The notes: generated by a model not told the origin, from the letters alone. A DNA stretch of 64,000 nucleotides from Cheiracanthium punctorium (GCA_038373885.1 JAWZYV010012538.1:1-64000); one strand, 5' to 3'; counted from the stretch's first letter, positions 44,716 through 57,700 are shown. Numbers and translations: made by a program.

Positions 44716-44990
44716 GTAAAGGTTATACAAACAAATCACAGAGAAGAAAAAAAAATAACTTTAAGTAAAAAGTAATTGACAATACAACATGAACTATCTT
44801 GCAAGTTTTTACACATTCTCTTTTTTTAATCTTTTGTACAGATTTTGACAAAGTTCTCCTTCGTGACTAATAAAGACTACACATTTTTTCATTTTATAGT
44901 TCGTTTCAGAAAGTTTAGAATTTTTTTTTTTTTTAACATCTTCATATTTTTTTTTGGTATGTAGGCACTTTATTTTGGCTTTAACTTTCT
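42840..44990. other. AT-rich DNA around a GC-rich promoter-like island
   Basis: Island at about 43560-44220 with CCAAT (44112-44116). Flanks are A-rich, with a 30-bp A run at 44682-44711. The general layout resembles the 2.25-kb insertion at 15764 and the LTR at 18323, but ends and target duplication were not found. Confidence 0.45.
44184..44201. promoter_or_regulatory. Four-unit heat shock element
   Basis: GAAtaTTCtaGAAtaTTC with exact 5-bp spacing, preceded by one more GAA at 44181-44183. It lies 68 bp from the CCAAT box. Function inferred from sequence. Confidence 0.6.
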
Positions 44991-45245
44991 AATCGATGTA
45001 AATATCAAGCTTCATATCTCTCCCGGTAACCACCAGAACAAGTATTCTTTGAAAATCTGAAATCTCAAAATGTTTGTGCAGTTCACAGAATCTTTATCCA
45101 ATGCAATAACCAAACACTGGACACCAAACATATAATCCTGACTTTCCAATCACCTAAACTTCCTTCCCATATGAAAGCAGGATACCTCTTATGTGCCATT
45201 AGACCATACATCAATATTTTTATAAGTAATGCCATTAAAAAATTG
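44991..45245 (+). pseudogene. ORF1 fossil of the AACC-tail retrotransposon
   Basis: Decayed reading in shifting frames: VCAVHRIF-like, NTKHI-like, then LTFQSP, LPSHMKAGYLLCAIRPYI. This is the block just before the first zinc knuckle. Knuckles and ORF2 are absent. Confidence 0.7.
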
Positions 45246-45479
45246 GGAAATTGTATGATCGGTACTTTTTGGACATGAAAACAGACATTCTTAAAATGCT
45301 GTATTGTTGCATAAGGCCTTAAGTGTTGATATTATGGATACATATTGAAAATCATTATACACTATTTTTTTTTTTTCCTGTTCCAACACCAAGGCTTTTC
45401 TTACAACAAGAACCCAAAACTACAGACTCTGGTTTCACAAAAAAATCATGGTTTTCTACGTAATTATTTATCTTATACG

Positions 45480-46020
45480 GGGTATTTAGTTTCCAGCTCT
45501 GATAATAAATCGTCAACTTCAATTTGGAATTCTTCTGTTGAAACATCACTTTTGCTGTACTGTTCGAATTTTTTAACACAAAAAGAAGAGACTAGCTGTG
45601 CTACAGAAGGTACTTGCGTATTATCCCAGCGGACCGCCGGGATAATATGTAAGTATCCTACAGAGTTACAAGCATTTACAACAAGAGATACAATGTTATG
45701 TGGAAGACTGCTATTGCTTCTCAATTCAGAAACAACGGATAAAATTTTGTGTCTCAGAGCTTCCTTTGAATCAACATCTTGCTCATTTTATTGTGAGTCC
45801 GAGCACTCTACCTACATTGGCTGAACCTCATAAACCTCAGCATTTTCAACTACTTCAGACTACAAACTAGGAACAAAAATTACTTTTTCGATCGTTGATA
45901 AGTGATATTTTTCAATATGTTTCATCAGATTCAATACATTTGGACATGCACTTTTGCACCCATCCTGAGAACATTTAATCGGGAATGTTAAGCCACATGT
46001 AAACTGATGATCGCGAAAAT
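45480..46020 (-). pseudogene. C2H2-containing ORF remnant
   Basis: Minus-strand reading from about 46015: FTCGLTFPIKCSQDGCKSAC, then LMKHIEKYH (one C2H2-like finger). After stops comes HKILSVVSELRSNSSLPHNI, then VVNACNSVGYLHIIPAV. A finger followed by a helical LPxNIVxxVVxxxN block recalls uncharacterised repeat-encoded proteins of animals. I cannot name the family. Confidence 0.5.
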
Positions 46021-46089
46021 GTTTTTTAATAGAAATCAAATATTTCTATGTTATTGTTACAAATGCTGCAGAAAATCATTCTAACTTTT

Positions 46090-47590
46090 TACTGCAATAA
46101 TAATAATGATGATAAAAATCAAAGATTTACCTTTCTTTAACTTGATAGCTCAAATCCCAGTAACACAACATAAGTTTGTTTTAAATAAATGGCATATGCG
46201 TTGCTGCACATGTTGCAGCTATGAAGCATAGTTGCCAATAGAAATTATATGAATTTAATTTTTAACGAATGGCCCCAAGAAGTACTTAACTAAATTAAAT
46301 TTAGGTATAATTAAGAAACTTATTTTTAATTTAAGCTGTATCCCCATCTATTCATAATTACTTTTTAAAAACCAGAAATTCAGTGTCTCTGACGTCAAGA
46401 CTTAGTCATGACGTCAATGTTCGTCAAACTATTGTGCAATGATCGTGCAAATATTATGTGCGCTCACGGATCATACATTGATTGTGTGGTTAGAAGGTGC
46501 ACAATTTCATTAGTGAGTAAAACGGCTGAGTTTTGCTTAAGACTCTTACTGTGTGGGAGCAATGATGGGGGACTGGGTGGCATAGATAGCACTTATTATC
46601 ACTATGTGGTGATATCTTTTCATTGGGTGGCACTAGTGCCACGAACTTTGTATGTTAAAATATGCTCTGGCCCAACAGTTATGGTTTCGTGCAATGGGGC
46701 ACGGTTCCATGGAAGGGGCCACACTAATTAAGGTTTGCCTCCGGTGATATAAACTCTGAATTGTGGCATTACCTATGAAAATGACCTCTTTTTTGTCCAC
46801 TATTCAGAGCATCAGGTCCTTTTTTTCTAATGGTGAACTTTTAATTTCAAACAAGTTCAAAATCTCTGCTCCTTGATTTTTGCGGTCCTGGGAAATTATC
46901 TAGCTTGCCCATTTGGTGGAATTGGCTGTCATCCCTGTTGGGTTGAAAAGCATTTGTGATTCTACTCTTTTGTTGATTTTTTGCAGAAAAAAAAAAACTT
47001 TTTTTTAGAATCTGATAGTATAGGTGGATTATAAATACATGATCCGTGTTCAAAATCATTACCTGATTTTTTAAACTAGGGATCTACCTCTGATTTTTTA
47101 AACTAGGGTGTCAAAATTTTATAACTGCAGGGGCAATTGCCCCCTCCCAGATTACGCCTATTGTGGGTCTCGCGAAGGTTTTATATAGTAAAATTTTGTT
47201 TATATGTCTAGTTTTGGAACTAAAGAAGAATGGCTTTGGCCGCTCAAAGGCCGCCTTCATCTTATAGTTAGAGGTGCTAATATGTTTATGCCAGTCTCGT
47301 CTATGGTCACTCCCAGATATGCCACACCAGGACTGCATTCGATGGGAGTGTCCAGAACATGGAGGTGAGATGGTGGCCTGCGATGTGTGAAGCTTAAGGT
47401 ATAGAAATTACTTTACTTACTTAAACAGCTGCAAAATAATAACCGCTTCCTTAAATATGTAGTGTAGATATGGTAATAACAAGGACTTTAATCTATTGAA
47501 TGTAGATAAGTATTATATTACTGGAAATGCATTTTATTATTTTCTAAATTCTAGTTGCTGACTGAATTATTTTATTATGCATTTATTTAC
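46090..47590. other. No gene seen
   Basis: Mixed composition. The longest plus-strand frame (46408-46731) has no recognisable features and is treated as chance. Confidence 0.5.
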
Positions 47591-47596
47591 AAAAGT

Positions 47597-47620
47597 ACAC
47601 ACACACACACACACATAAAT
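47597..47620. repeat. (CA)n microsatellite
   Basis: About eleven CA units, starting after AAAGTA. Confidence 0.9.
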
Positions 47621-47682
47621 GAACTTTTCAAAGTTAATTCTTTTATTTATCCTTCCTCACAGATGTTCTGCAAACAAAGGTA

Positions 47683-48425
47683 ATATCACACTGCTTTGTC
47701 GTAACTGTTTTGTTCTTCCTCCGATAATGGAATCATCATTTTCAGATTTGTGTAAATTGTTTGTATTTCATCCACTTCGTTTTTCAGGTTTTTGATGAAA
47801 ACCTTTGCTGCGTCCGGACCTCGGTACACCACAGGAGGTTTATACAGTCCTTCTGTATATGCTATATAATAGCAGAAAGCCATTGGGCAGTGGTAGGGGA
47901 ACAAGAAATTGGTTTTATACAGCTTTCAAAATCGGCATGCACCACGAAAGGCACTTCATAGGAATTTTGAATGCTTTTGAAATATAACCATTTCTCTTTC
48001 TCCAGTGACATTTCTGCACATGCAGCTTCTTTTTCAGAACATAATATTTTATGTTTCATTAGATTTCCTTCGTTATTAAACAACTACGGCAAACAATAAC
48101 ACGACCGGTATGCTTGGAGTATTGTGAACTAACTAATCTGGAGAGGTTTTTCTCTAACAATAATGGAAAACATTTGTTGCATTCTTTGAAGCAACAAAGC
48201 CACACGTTGTTCTTTTTCTTCAGGAGAAATGTGTAGAGGGAAATTTTTTAGAGTATTTTTTTGAATGCCGCACACATTTATAGAAACATCGTTTTGTTTT
48301 ACAAATTTCCAGATATCTTTGATAACTGGAAATGGTATCCCATTAAAGTTTAACGAGTTTGAAAATGTGTCGTAATTCATCACTCGATGGGCATTCTTCT
48401 CTACCAGGGGCAATGCTGACATTAA
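47683..48425 (-). pseudogene. Polinton-like protein-primed DNA polymerase B, N-terminal remnant
   Basis: Minus strand from 48422: VMNYDTFSNSLNFNGIPFPV, WKFVKQNDVSINVCGI and LHISPEEK. A decayed part follows, then (48083) EKEKWLYFKSIQNSYEVPFV and VHADFESCIKPI. ADFES carries the Asp-X-Glu of exonuclease motif I of family B polymerases. After one frame change comes YTEGLYKPPVVYRGPDAA. The order FNGI-PFPV, INVxG, ADFES and YKPPVVYRG matches the N-terminal part of polymerases I know from Polinton/Maverick-type elements and their genomic relatives. The palm domain, integrase and capsid genes are not seen. Confidence 0.72.
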
Positions 48426-48905
48426 TAATTGCTTTTTTGTTCTCTAATGCTTCTGGAAGCTTAGTATAGGACGTGCCGTGCATTGGGTTAAATTTGTTGA
48501 CGTGTACTTGCAGATATAGAATTTCTTCCAGTACCTATCCGGAATCTTTTTCAGTAAATTCCGAACTTTCCAACATCAGTTTGTTGGTGGCTTTCTCATA
48601 GAGTGAATTGACATCAGTACTACTCATAACTACTTCATTTTTAGTTGTCTATGAAGTTTTAGTTAATTCTGAGGTTACCATTCTCGTTTCTAAGTACTTA
48701 GCATATTTGCAAAATAATTTAAATTAACCTTAATCTCTTCAAGAGTTCTGCAATTTCTAAGTATTCGTCATCGTTATGGAGTTTGTGATTTTGAACTCTG
48801 TTTTTGAATGTAGATTCGCTTGCATCAGGCCCATTTTCCAATGATGGTTCGCTTGCTTCAGGTCTGTTTTCCAATGTCGGGTGCTGGAGGCTGGGTCTGG
48901 ACGTT

Positions 48906-49570
48906 TTAATTTTCTGATCTAAGACGCAAGGTAGGAAATTCAGTTTTACGCAATTTTGCGCAACTGGATTTGATATGAGTAGCTAGATTATCCCCTGTTG
49001 AAAATGAAACACTGTCATTCGGACAGTTAAATGTGGTTTTTCTTAGAGCAGAATTTATATGTTGCTTTACATTTTTTCTTATCTTCCATTGCAATTTTTT
49101 CACTGCTTCCTGGCATATTTGAAGATCCCAGTGGTTAGAAATTAGTGGTCAGAGGGGCAGGGTTGAAAGAAAATCTGTCGGTAAAAGACAATGAGGGAGG
49201 TGTAGGTATACATCAGGGTTGTATACTTGCTCAAAAGTATAATTATTAAACTGAATAGGCTCGTGTAATTTATCTAAACACTCCAAAGCATTTTCACTGA
49301 TTTCGCATATTTAAGGAATCTATCATGGACTGAATAGACTCCTGGAAAACTGGAGGAAAGGGCCTTAAGTCTGCAGGGATTTCATAGACATTATCACAAG
49401 CCGATTCAGCAAGAACTTGGGCTGGAAAAGACACCGAGGGAGGCATAGGCAGGTTCACATCAGGGTTGAATAATTGCTCAGCAGTATAGTTATTAAACTG
49501 AATCGGCTCATCTTAATTTATCTAAAAACTCCAAAGCATTGTCACTCAGATTCTGCATATTTCATGAATC
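48906..49570 (-). pseudogene. Upstream part of the polymerase-like remnant, with internal repeats
   Basis: Contains a Cys/His segment (TTFNCPNDSVSF ... THIKSSC) and, further upstream, two copies of a roughly 245-bp unit (about 49150-49370 and 49398-49620). They read FNNYTAEQLFNPDVNLPMPP and a decayed sister. Probably the N-terminal, low-complexity part of the same ORF as 47683-48425; the link is inferred from strand and distance. Confidence 0.45.
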
Positions 49571-49849
49571 TGTTGTGGATGGAATAGAATCCTGAGAAAC
49601 TGTACGAGGACTTTCAAATACGTCCGCAGTATATACATCCAACCGTTCTCCTAAATTATGTAAAAAATCCAATATCTACTCTCGTAGATTATCCATAATT
49701 GTGCAGCTTCTATTGCTCGGTATAAGCTCTCGAAAATCCGGATCAGGGCTGGCAAACGCTCAAGCAGAATGAGTAAAAGGAAGTAGTCGAAGTCTTCTAT
49801 CAAGTAACCTTTTTCTCCACAAACATGTCTGAAAAACATTCATGAGAAA

Positions 49850-51520
49850 TCCTCTGTATTTTTACTGGAATTGCCAATCTTCGGGAAAATAAACACCTGC
49901 TCGCAAATATTTAAACATACTCACTACTCTGCAAATCTTTCAAAAATAATGTCTCTTGGATGCTATCAGTAATCGCTCTAACCATATTGCAACAAAGACT
50001 TGAAACATCACTGGATTCCTTCTCAATGGATTTCCTTAGATAACGTGTACAGCACAGTGCAAACATGTTTATCCATAAAGGTGGGGACAGTTAATCCTTT
50101 TGTGCTAAAATCTACCCCCCCCCCCTCTCCCCTCTCGTTTCTTCACATAGTTTACTGTTTAGGCAATAGTTTTCTTTAACATCGCTGTGTATTTATTATT
50201 ATACCATTTAAAATAAAAGGTTCACTAAAATTAGGTGTGTACAATTTGTCCAATCAAATATGTTGTTAAAGTAGTTTTCTTTTTTTTTTTTTTTTCATTT
50301 GTGTTTTGGCAAATTTGAGCTATTCATAAATTAAATGCATGTAGACAGATATAGATTGTTTCATTTATCTAACTGCATTCTAAGTAGCAGAGCATTGAAC
50401 TTCAGTGATAAATGATCTCAGAAATGAAATAAAGGATGTTTCATGAGTATATACTTATTTTCTAGAATGTTTTTTCTTTTTTTTGTTTGTTTGTAACCGA
50501 CTCCTTTGAACCTGAGTTTGACCCACTTTAAAGTGTCAGATTTAATTTAAACAAAGGTTTTAAACTCAATTTATGATTTTTGTTAAAACTTTCTTTGTTT
50601 TCTGTATTTCTTTTTTATGTGCGAACACTTTAGGCAAAATGATGGTGAGGAGGTCATCCGACTCTCCTCCCTCCAAAAAAATCAATTAAGAAAGATATGT
50701 TATATTGATTTTTATAATGCATTCTAGTTTTCGAGCTATCAGCCACCCCCCCAAAAATGTCTGGCTATGCTACTGGGGCTGCAGCCTAATCAGAGTTCAG
50801 CTTTAAGAACACTTTTTGTTTGGAAATATACTGAGAAGAGTTTCCACTGAATTCAAACATATGTTCGGACATAACTACTTTTACTTACAATCTTTTCTCA
50901 ATTGAAAAAAACAAACACCTGCTTATTATATTATCATGAGAGGAAATAGCTGTAGAAAAACAATTGTGAAAATGTAAAATAATAAAAAACCATGTAAAAT
51001 AACACCATAAAGTTAACTTGAGTGGCCAAACATATGTTTTGATCTATAAAAGATGGACCTTTGTCAGTAGCGAAGACATTCAGACTGGAAGCATGCAATA
51101 TATGTATATATTTACTATTTAAACTTTAATCAGTATTCATACTTGGCTATGATTTGATATTTGAATGACTACAATAAATAATTTCAAAAATATGCCTAAG
51201 CAGATAATTTTGGCAACTAAGATAAAATAGTTGGGTCAGAGCCTGATTATGACCAACAGAGGCCCCGGACATTGATGAATTTATGGGCCCCCATCTATGA
51301 AATTTGTTTCATTTTTTATAAAATTTTGATATAAAAAAGAACATTTCAGAACAAAATTTTGAAATTGGACGCTTTTTCAAGCCGGGGGACCTGGGCAAAG
51401 TCCCAATTTGCCCATACGATAATAAGGCCCTGAGTTGGGTGCCATTGGTACCTCATTTTAACATCTTAATTTCTAACCCTGGAAAATGATTACTAATTAT
51501 GAATGTCACAAACATAAAAC
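49850..51520. other. No gene seen
   Basis: AT-rich. A C-rich run is at 50118-50134. No frame or repeat family recognised. Confidence 0.5.
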
Positions 51521-51526
51521 AGCTTA

Positions 51527-53823
51527 TTATTTAACATTTAAAAAGTAATAATTATTATTTAATAATGAAATTCTAATATTTTTTACAAGGTGGGGAACAT
51601 CAGCAATAAATTCTATCGTTCGATCATTACTGTAAGGATGAGAAATACAAGTAACATGTTCCTGCATTTTACCACAAGTTATCCCAAAAGCTCTCCACAT
51701 TGACTGATTTAATGATCCCATGTCTGATGTTATGCTGTTAACATTGAGACCCATATCTTCAACATGATTGATGATATTTAAAATAATGCTTTTAAGCATC
51801 ATACCTTCCGCTTTACCATCTGTAAAATGATAAGCTATTACTTGCTTCCACCTGGCAGATATTCCACAAATCATAAAAACTAGGGCTTAGTTTGCTTTAC
51901 CCTCTAAATTAGGAAAAGTTAAATTACCAAAATACTTGTTATTTGACATGTCATATTCCACCTTCTCCTTTATAGGCATTTCGTCCAACAGTAAAACACA
52001 TTGCTTCTCATTATCTGAGGATGAAGCAGCTTTCAGTTTTAAAATTGATAGCATTTCATACAAAATTCCAGGTTTAAAATACAGATCTTATAGTCTGCGC
52101 TGCAATGTGGGAACTGAGGGGAAAGGAAACTGGAACTCAAAATTTTTTTGTATCTCCCTGTCCCACAACTAAATTTTAACGAGAGAGCTTTTTTAAACCG
52201 TTTCATTTGACCATTTAGCTACTTTTCTTTTATTACTAACAGCATCAATTTGATCTTTATTAAAGATCCCATTAAAAGCATTTTTCTTGAATTGCTTTTT
52301 TAGGTCTGCTTTTAATATGCAATTTTCCCAAGTCAATTTTTTTACTTTGTTTTTTAAAGTTGAAAGCTCTTTTTCTTTAGACTGAAGGATCTGATTCAAA
52401 TCTTCTATGTTTTTTTTTTTTAAATTCTTTTATAAGCTAATTGCTTCTATCATTATCAAGGACTGTGTCCTTGACATTTCTTTCTAATATCTGGGGACCT
52501 TCTCTAGATGGAGCTTTTCTTTTCGGCAATTGGGGAGAACATGAAAATATTGTGGGAATTGTCTTCTTCAGCTTTCTTTTTCTTCCTTCTACAGGTTCTT
52601 CCCACTGATCAGTGTCGAAATGTACCTAATAATCAAAATAATGAAATAAGATATCACATTACATATTAATAAGAATAATATAATTAAATGCTTTACATGA
52701 TAAAATATGCAAATTTTGGAGTTTTCTGAAGTATCTAAATGTGTCGGCCTCTAATTTCACTCAAGTTGCAAAATGTGAATTTTAGACAGCATTGTAGGAG
52801 TATATAGAATGGAATTGGTATATTGGCAAAAATATAGAAAGCAAAGTTATAACCTCTGTGTGTATTGTTAAGGATGTTCTTTTAGGAAATCATGCAAATT
52901 TTAAACATATTTTCAAAGAATTCAATTGCACTAGACTTGAAAGAATTTAGAATGTCTCTTTACAAGTTGCACTGTGAACTGTTACAAAAAATAAACTAAT
53001 AGGAGTCACGAAAGAGACTGCTCAGGAAGGAAGGAATTATTCACAGCATCATTCAGGATGAACAAGAACACCCAGGAAGAAATGCTAAGCATACAGAATT
53101 TTGCGATGTTTTCTTAAATAAGAAAATTTCCCCCAAAGAATTAACTCCCCATTTTTGAAGTCAATTTTTGTGTTTATGAATATTTTCTAAAGTTGCATAA
53201 TGCATAGAGATTTACTCTTAGTATTAGCTCATAGTGCAGTTAGTGAAGAAGCATTATTAATTTGAGTGTTTAATACCATTGGTTTATTTTTAAAGCTCTT
53301 TAAAAGCTCTGCTATACCTAATCACATTTCATCCTTAAAAAATTACAGATCAGAGAGTAACTAAGTGCTGACAAAAAAAGAAATCCTTTTAAATTCAAAA
53401 CTAAGGTTTTATTTTAGTGAAATGAGTTTTGTAGTCTAGAGGTCATTCCTGGCCTTTAATTAAATTTTGTGTGATTCATAATATTTTGAGGAAAGAGACG
53501 GAGCACATGCATTTCATATTTTATGCACATATTTGTTTATCACACATTTATGAAATTCCTACTGTATTAATAAGTATTTTTAAAAACTATTTAATAATTA
53601 AATGATACTAAAATATCAGGATAATCCCAAAGTACCAATAAAATTTGACTTACTTCACAAAGACAGGAATTATTTGTTGGCTCCCAATTAATTCCCAATA
53701 ATTCAGTCTTTAACTTTGCTGGTCCATATTGATCGAAGTTTGGGATCTCTTGGAAACATTTTCATCATGAAACCTTGTTCTGATCGATTACAGCAACCAA
53801 TGGCTGCACAACCCGGAATTTTT
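51527..53823 (-). pseudogene. P-element/THAP9-like transposase with split THAP domain
   Basis: Minus strand. A first recognisable exon (53823-53654) begins after a TTTTAG acceptor and reads CAAIGCCNRSEQGFMMKMFP. After a one-base frame change it reads NWEPTNNSCLCE and donor GTAAGT. A 1,028-nt gap follows. A second exon starts at 52625 (AG|GTACATTTCGAC), completing the THAP C-X2-H as CEVHF. Downstream come a coiled coil (52399: LSTLKNKVKKLTWENCILKA), FNKDQIDAV and KWSNETV, LLLDEMPIKEKVEYD, and at 51874-51527 the RNase H-like core with ITSDMGSLNQSMW and FIADVPHLVKNIR. Several stops separate these. The part after NIR is missing. Such transposases bind element ends with THAP and cut DNA. Confidence 0.8.
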
Positions 53824-54459
53824 CTAAAATACAATAAGAAATGTAATGTGGAAGCATATAATATAAATAACTAAAAGATAAAACCAGTTATGGAGGCAAT
53901 TACAATGGTCACTAGTAAAAATATTCACCAAAAATTTCTACACTCAATATATTTAATCTTTGTCCATATAAAATAAATTTGTAATTATATATGCACTAAA
54001 ATTAAATTTATAGCAAGAAGGAAAGGTAAGAAGATTTTAGCTACACGCACACACTTGCCAGTCCAACTGTATAAGCAATGCATTAATTGTTAATTACTTG
54101 AATAATTAGTTTAAAGCAGTATTATAACCATTAAAAAAAAAGAAAACTGAATAATTCATAAAATAAAATGGACCCAAATTCAAACAAAAATTTGTAAAGT
54201 AATATGATGATAAATCAGTTAAAAATATTGTAAGAGATGATAATGCATTTGCTATTTTAAGTTCAATTTTCCTTTTGTCTGATATACGGGGAAAAAGCAC
54301 AAACTATATTGCACTACAGTATTATGTTATAAAATTGCATAATTTAATCATTACATTAAAATTATAAATTAGTACAGGTTTGTCTGCATAAATAAACATG
54401 ACACAAACACAATATTCGTATGCGTTTTAATACTACATCATTTTATATAAATTAATTAG
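53824..54459. other. No gene seen
   Basis: AT-rich; may include the upstream exon and terminus of the P-like element. I found no terminal repeat. Confidence 0.4.
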
Positions 54460-55650
54460 CTAATGAGGTTGATTAATGTAAGGTGCTTTTCTCACCATCC
54501 GGTTTGATGGGAGCAACTTTAGGACTTTTGTTTTTGTTGCTGGGATTCCTGGGCTATCCCCTGTATGTGGCAACGTGTGCGTGCCCTGGCAATTCACACA
54601 CTTGACATATTGTTTTTTTTTTTTTTTTTTGTCCCTGACAGGACAGGAGGTAAAAGTTTTGTTTCTGGTGCACTTAAGGCACCTGGAAGTGAGTATACAT
54701 GTAGAGACCTTGCAAGGGTCTCCAATAATTAGCCAACACAAAATAAATTCTAGGTTAATATTTAATCAAGAGAAAGCTATTTACACGCAATATTTACAAA
54801 AATTATTAAACAAAAAACAGACTTCATTCCAACAGTTAACAAATTAATTACTGCCTTCGTGCAGTTTCTAAATGTTATCATGAGAATTATGAAAGTTCGC
54901 AGCTGTTGCCGTGCAACTGACATGGACCGTGTCTCTGGTCTCTCTAAACCTTTTCACACTCAGCTCTCTGAGATTCTAGGCGCGGGCGAGTCATCTCCTC
55001 CTAGCGGTACTCGGGTAATCACCACCACATACATGTGGTTGAATAATGGCCATAACTGAGGCAGTTGTGGCATTGCTTCACTTTTTACTTATCTTTGTAG
55101 TTTTCTGTAGTGATATTCAATCTCCCTAACTTGGTAATTCGGTGTATTTCTTTCATATTGTCCGTAGGACAGAGGGATACTAAGGCAATCGCCCAGTGTT
55201 TCTGAAATTTTTTTGAATAGAGGAAATTGATGCTTAGAGGATCGAGTCCTTTTTTTCGAAGGAACAAATCAATTTCTGAGATGGGCGTGGAAGAGGGAAT
55301 TTCCTTGATGATGTATTTCTTGGGGCAGAGCGACTTGGGATCCATAGTTTGGAACCCGATCTGGCTCTTGTTCAGGTAGGTTTGAACTTTTATGAATGTG
55401 ATGTCATCATTGATAGTTATCTTATGCTTATCTCCAGTTAGGGTAGATGTAATTTCACTGCCCACAATATCAGAGATGGCTTCTAAGTCCTTAGCATAAT
55501 TTTGTTTGAGTTCTGCATATATGGTATATTTTCTTTACTTGGGTCCTTGTTGCCCTGCAACTGCAGCATAGGTAGTTTGCGAGTTGGCCGGAGCGGGTAT
55601 CGTCTTGTTCATAATCTCTGGTTTGTCATTGGCGGGGCTGGGGTACAAAG
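54460..55650 (-). pseudogene. Gag of a second non-LTR family (PRE_C2HC type), cut by a solo LTR
   Basis: Minus strand. The N-terminal NSQTTYAAVAGQQGP part is near 55600. A long frame from 55465 reads YIIKEIPSSTPISEIDLFLR, KKFQKHWAIALVSL and ITKLGRLNITTENY, a PRE_C2HC-type region. The knuckle QCHNCLSYGHYSTTC follows (55085 to 55035). The frame is interrupted by the 330-bp insertion at 54700-55029 and goes on in phase with a second Cys-rich block (RCLKCTRNKTFTSC) and CVNCQGTH. Insertion of T-rich/A-rich bases after VRDKK and several substitutions suggest decay. The family differs from the main AACC-tail ORF1. No ORF2 is found beside it. Confidence 0.78.
54700..55029. mobile_element. 330-bp solo LTR with 4-bp target duplication
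   Basis: Starts TGTAGAGACC and ends CACCACCACA (TG...CA on either strand). It is flanked by TACA at 54696-54699 and 55030-55033. It sits between two cysteine codon blocks of the gag at 54460-55650. Leaving out LTR and one TACA keeps that gene in frame. No internal region and no second LTR are present. Confidence 0.82.
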
Positions 55651-55726
55651 TACAGAATTTTTGGTTACAGAGTATATCAACCAAATCCAGCGAACTTGTT
55701 CTCCATTACACAGTCATCTTAAATAG

Positions 55727-57700
55727 TAGCTCGGAGGAAACTTCCTACCTTTAGAGGGAGGAGTGGTAGGTGTTATATCGCCATCGCCAACCAAGCAAAT
55801 ATTCAACTTTATTGATCTATTGTAAAGATTTTCTATAACAGATATTAGTCCTTAAAACAACAACAAAGAAAATAACTTTTGCAATTTATTCGAATTGGCG
55901 GCCCCTTAAGTTGGTGCCTTCTGCGACCACGTAGTTCTAGATCCAGCCCCAAATGAAGTGGATCACTTTCAGGGGCCTTGCTAAGGGGGCGGATGGAGAA
56001 GTCTCTCCCCCTCTCCCCCAACACTTGTGAATTCTGTTAAACTCAGTTAGCAAAAGTAAGAAATTGGTTATATAGTTGATAAAAAAATATATAAGTTCGC
56101 AAAAACTGATATTTGACTTGGCAGTTTATCAACATCTCTCCCCTCCCTAAAGAAAGCCTTAGCAATGGCTAATACTAATGTTCCTGATAACTTTAACAAC
56201 ATAAAAACTGCAAAACACTTTTTTCACAGGTTGAACATGAAATGGTTTTAAAATAAAAAAATTAATTTTTATTACTTTTCACATACTATATTTATATGTG
56301 TGTATGTTTATACTTCACACATCATTTCTCCTTTAAAATCTAATTATCTTGGATAGCAGAAGAATAATTCTGATAAAGGCATTTCATTTATTTCATTGCT
56401 GCGATTTACCAAGGTTGCTCTCAGAGTTTCTTCTATGCCTTTTTATTTGCATTGTTTGCCGTTTTCAGCTGCATCCAATTTATCTATAACCATTATTTTA
56501 ATGTGTTTATAATTAGATCATTAAAAATACGATTTAAAGCAAGCAAAATAACTAAGAAAACTAGATTTTTCTTAATAATAATTACCAAACAATGAATAAA
56601 AATGAACAAGTCCAATAATATTTATAAATTTTCAAGTTTTACAGGAATGAAATAGATAAAACATGAGTTTAAAAGAATTCAAGTAGACTTCAGGGGGTCA
56701 AAGTGTGAAAAAAAATTACCTTCTCTTCTAAAGCTACACTGTCAAGCAAATAGCTGTCTTCAAGGGTTTTTATTTTTTTTTCAGTTTTGCTGATTCTCAA
56801 TGATCTGTATTTTCTCTTTTTTTGAAGGCTTGGATTTTTTCGAACTGTTTTGAGTCTGTATTTAATAAAGCCTTGCCCAGTTGCTTCATCATAAAAGCTC
56901 TCCTAATAAAAAATACGTATAAATTAGAGGTTACAAATTCTTTAAAAAGCATTCAAATTTCTTAGCAAAAAAGCTTGTTACAAAATTTCTAGAAATAGGC
57001 TGATATCTAAAAATTACTTATTTAATAAAATTTATTTAATACTGTATAATAAGTTCTGGGTAATAATAAGTTTAATTCCGTAATAAGATATAAACTATAA
57101 ACTGTGTACTTACCGAAGAACCCTAATGATCCCTACACTTATCTACTAAATAGAAACTAGAGAACCACCAAGAATATGTTAGACAAAATCATACATACAT
57201 TTTATTTCTAAGGACATATGTCCATTATTTAACATCCACAAGGGATTTTAAGCAAATCTTAAGATCTACTTAATGTGACCCAAAATGCCTTTTAGTGTCC
57301 ATTCTGATGTAGAATCGAAAATGGAAATTTTAATATGTAAAGAATTTTAAAATATGTATAAAATTAGGGTTTCTCTTGAAAATTAAAAATGGCAGCAGTA
57401 AAAGTCGACAGTAAGCCGAAATGAAAAAGTAGGGGTACATGTGATATTAGAGAGACAACCAAAAGAAACTCGCATGTACTACTTCAACTATCTGCTATGT
57501 CCCATTCTGTTTGAAATCTGGAGATGGATACCTAGAGTAATACAAAAAAGGCTGCATATCAGAATGTGTAATTAATTGCTAAAAACAAGTTCAATTACTT
57601 TATAAAAGTATACGAAGGAAATTTAACTTGAATTTTGTTCCTTGACTTATGTTCCACAAATTGACATCATTTTAGCACAAACAACTCTAACAAGCAGCTG
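55727..57700. other. No gene seen
   Basis: AT-rich. No convincing frame or repeat recognised. Confidence 0.5.

Noticed and set aside
46408..46731. 107-codon plus-strand ORF
   Set aside because: Composition and sequence show no domain; no splice or promoter context.
54701..54720. GAGACCTTGCAAGGGTCTC at the LTR start as a transposon inverted repeat
   Set aside because: It is a local near-palindrome; the other end of the insertion does not match it, while TG...CA plus TACA duplication fits a solo LTR.
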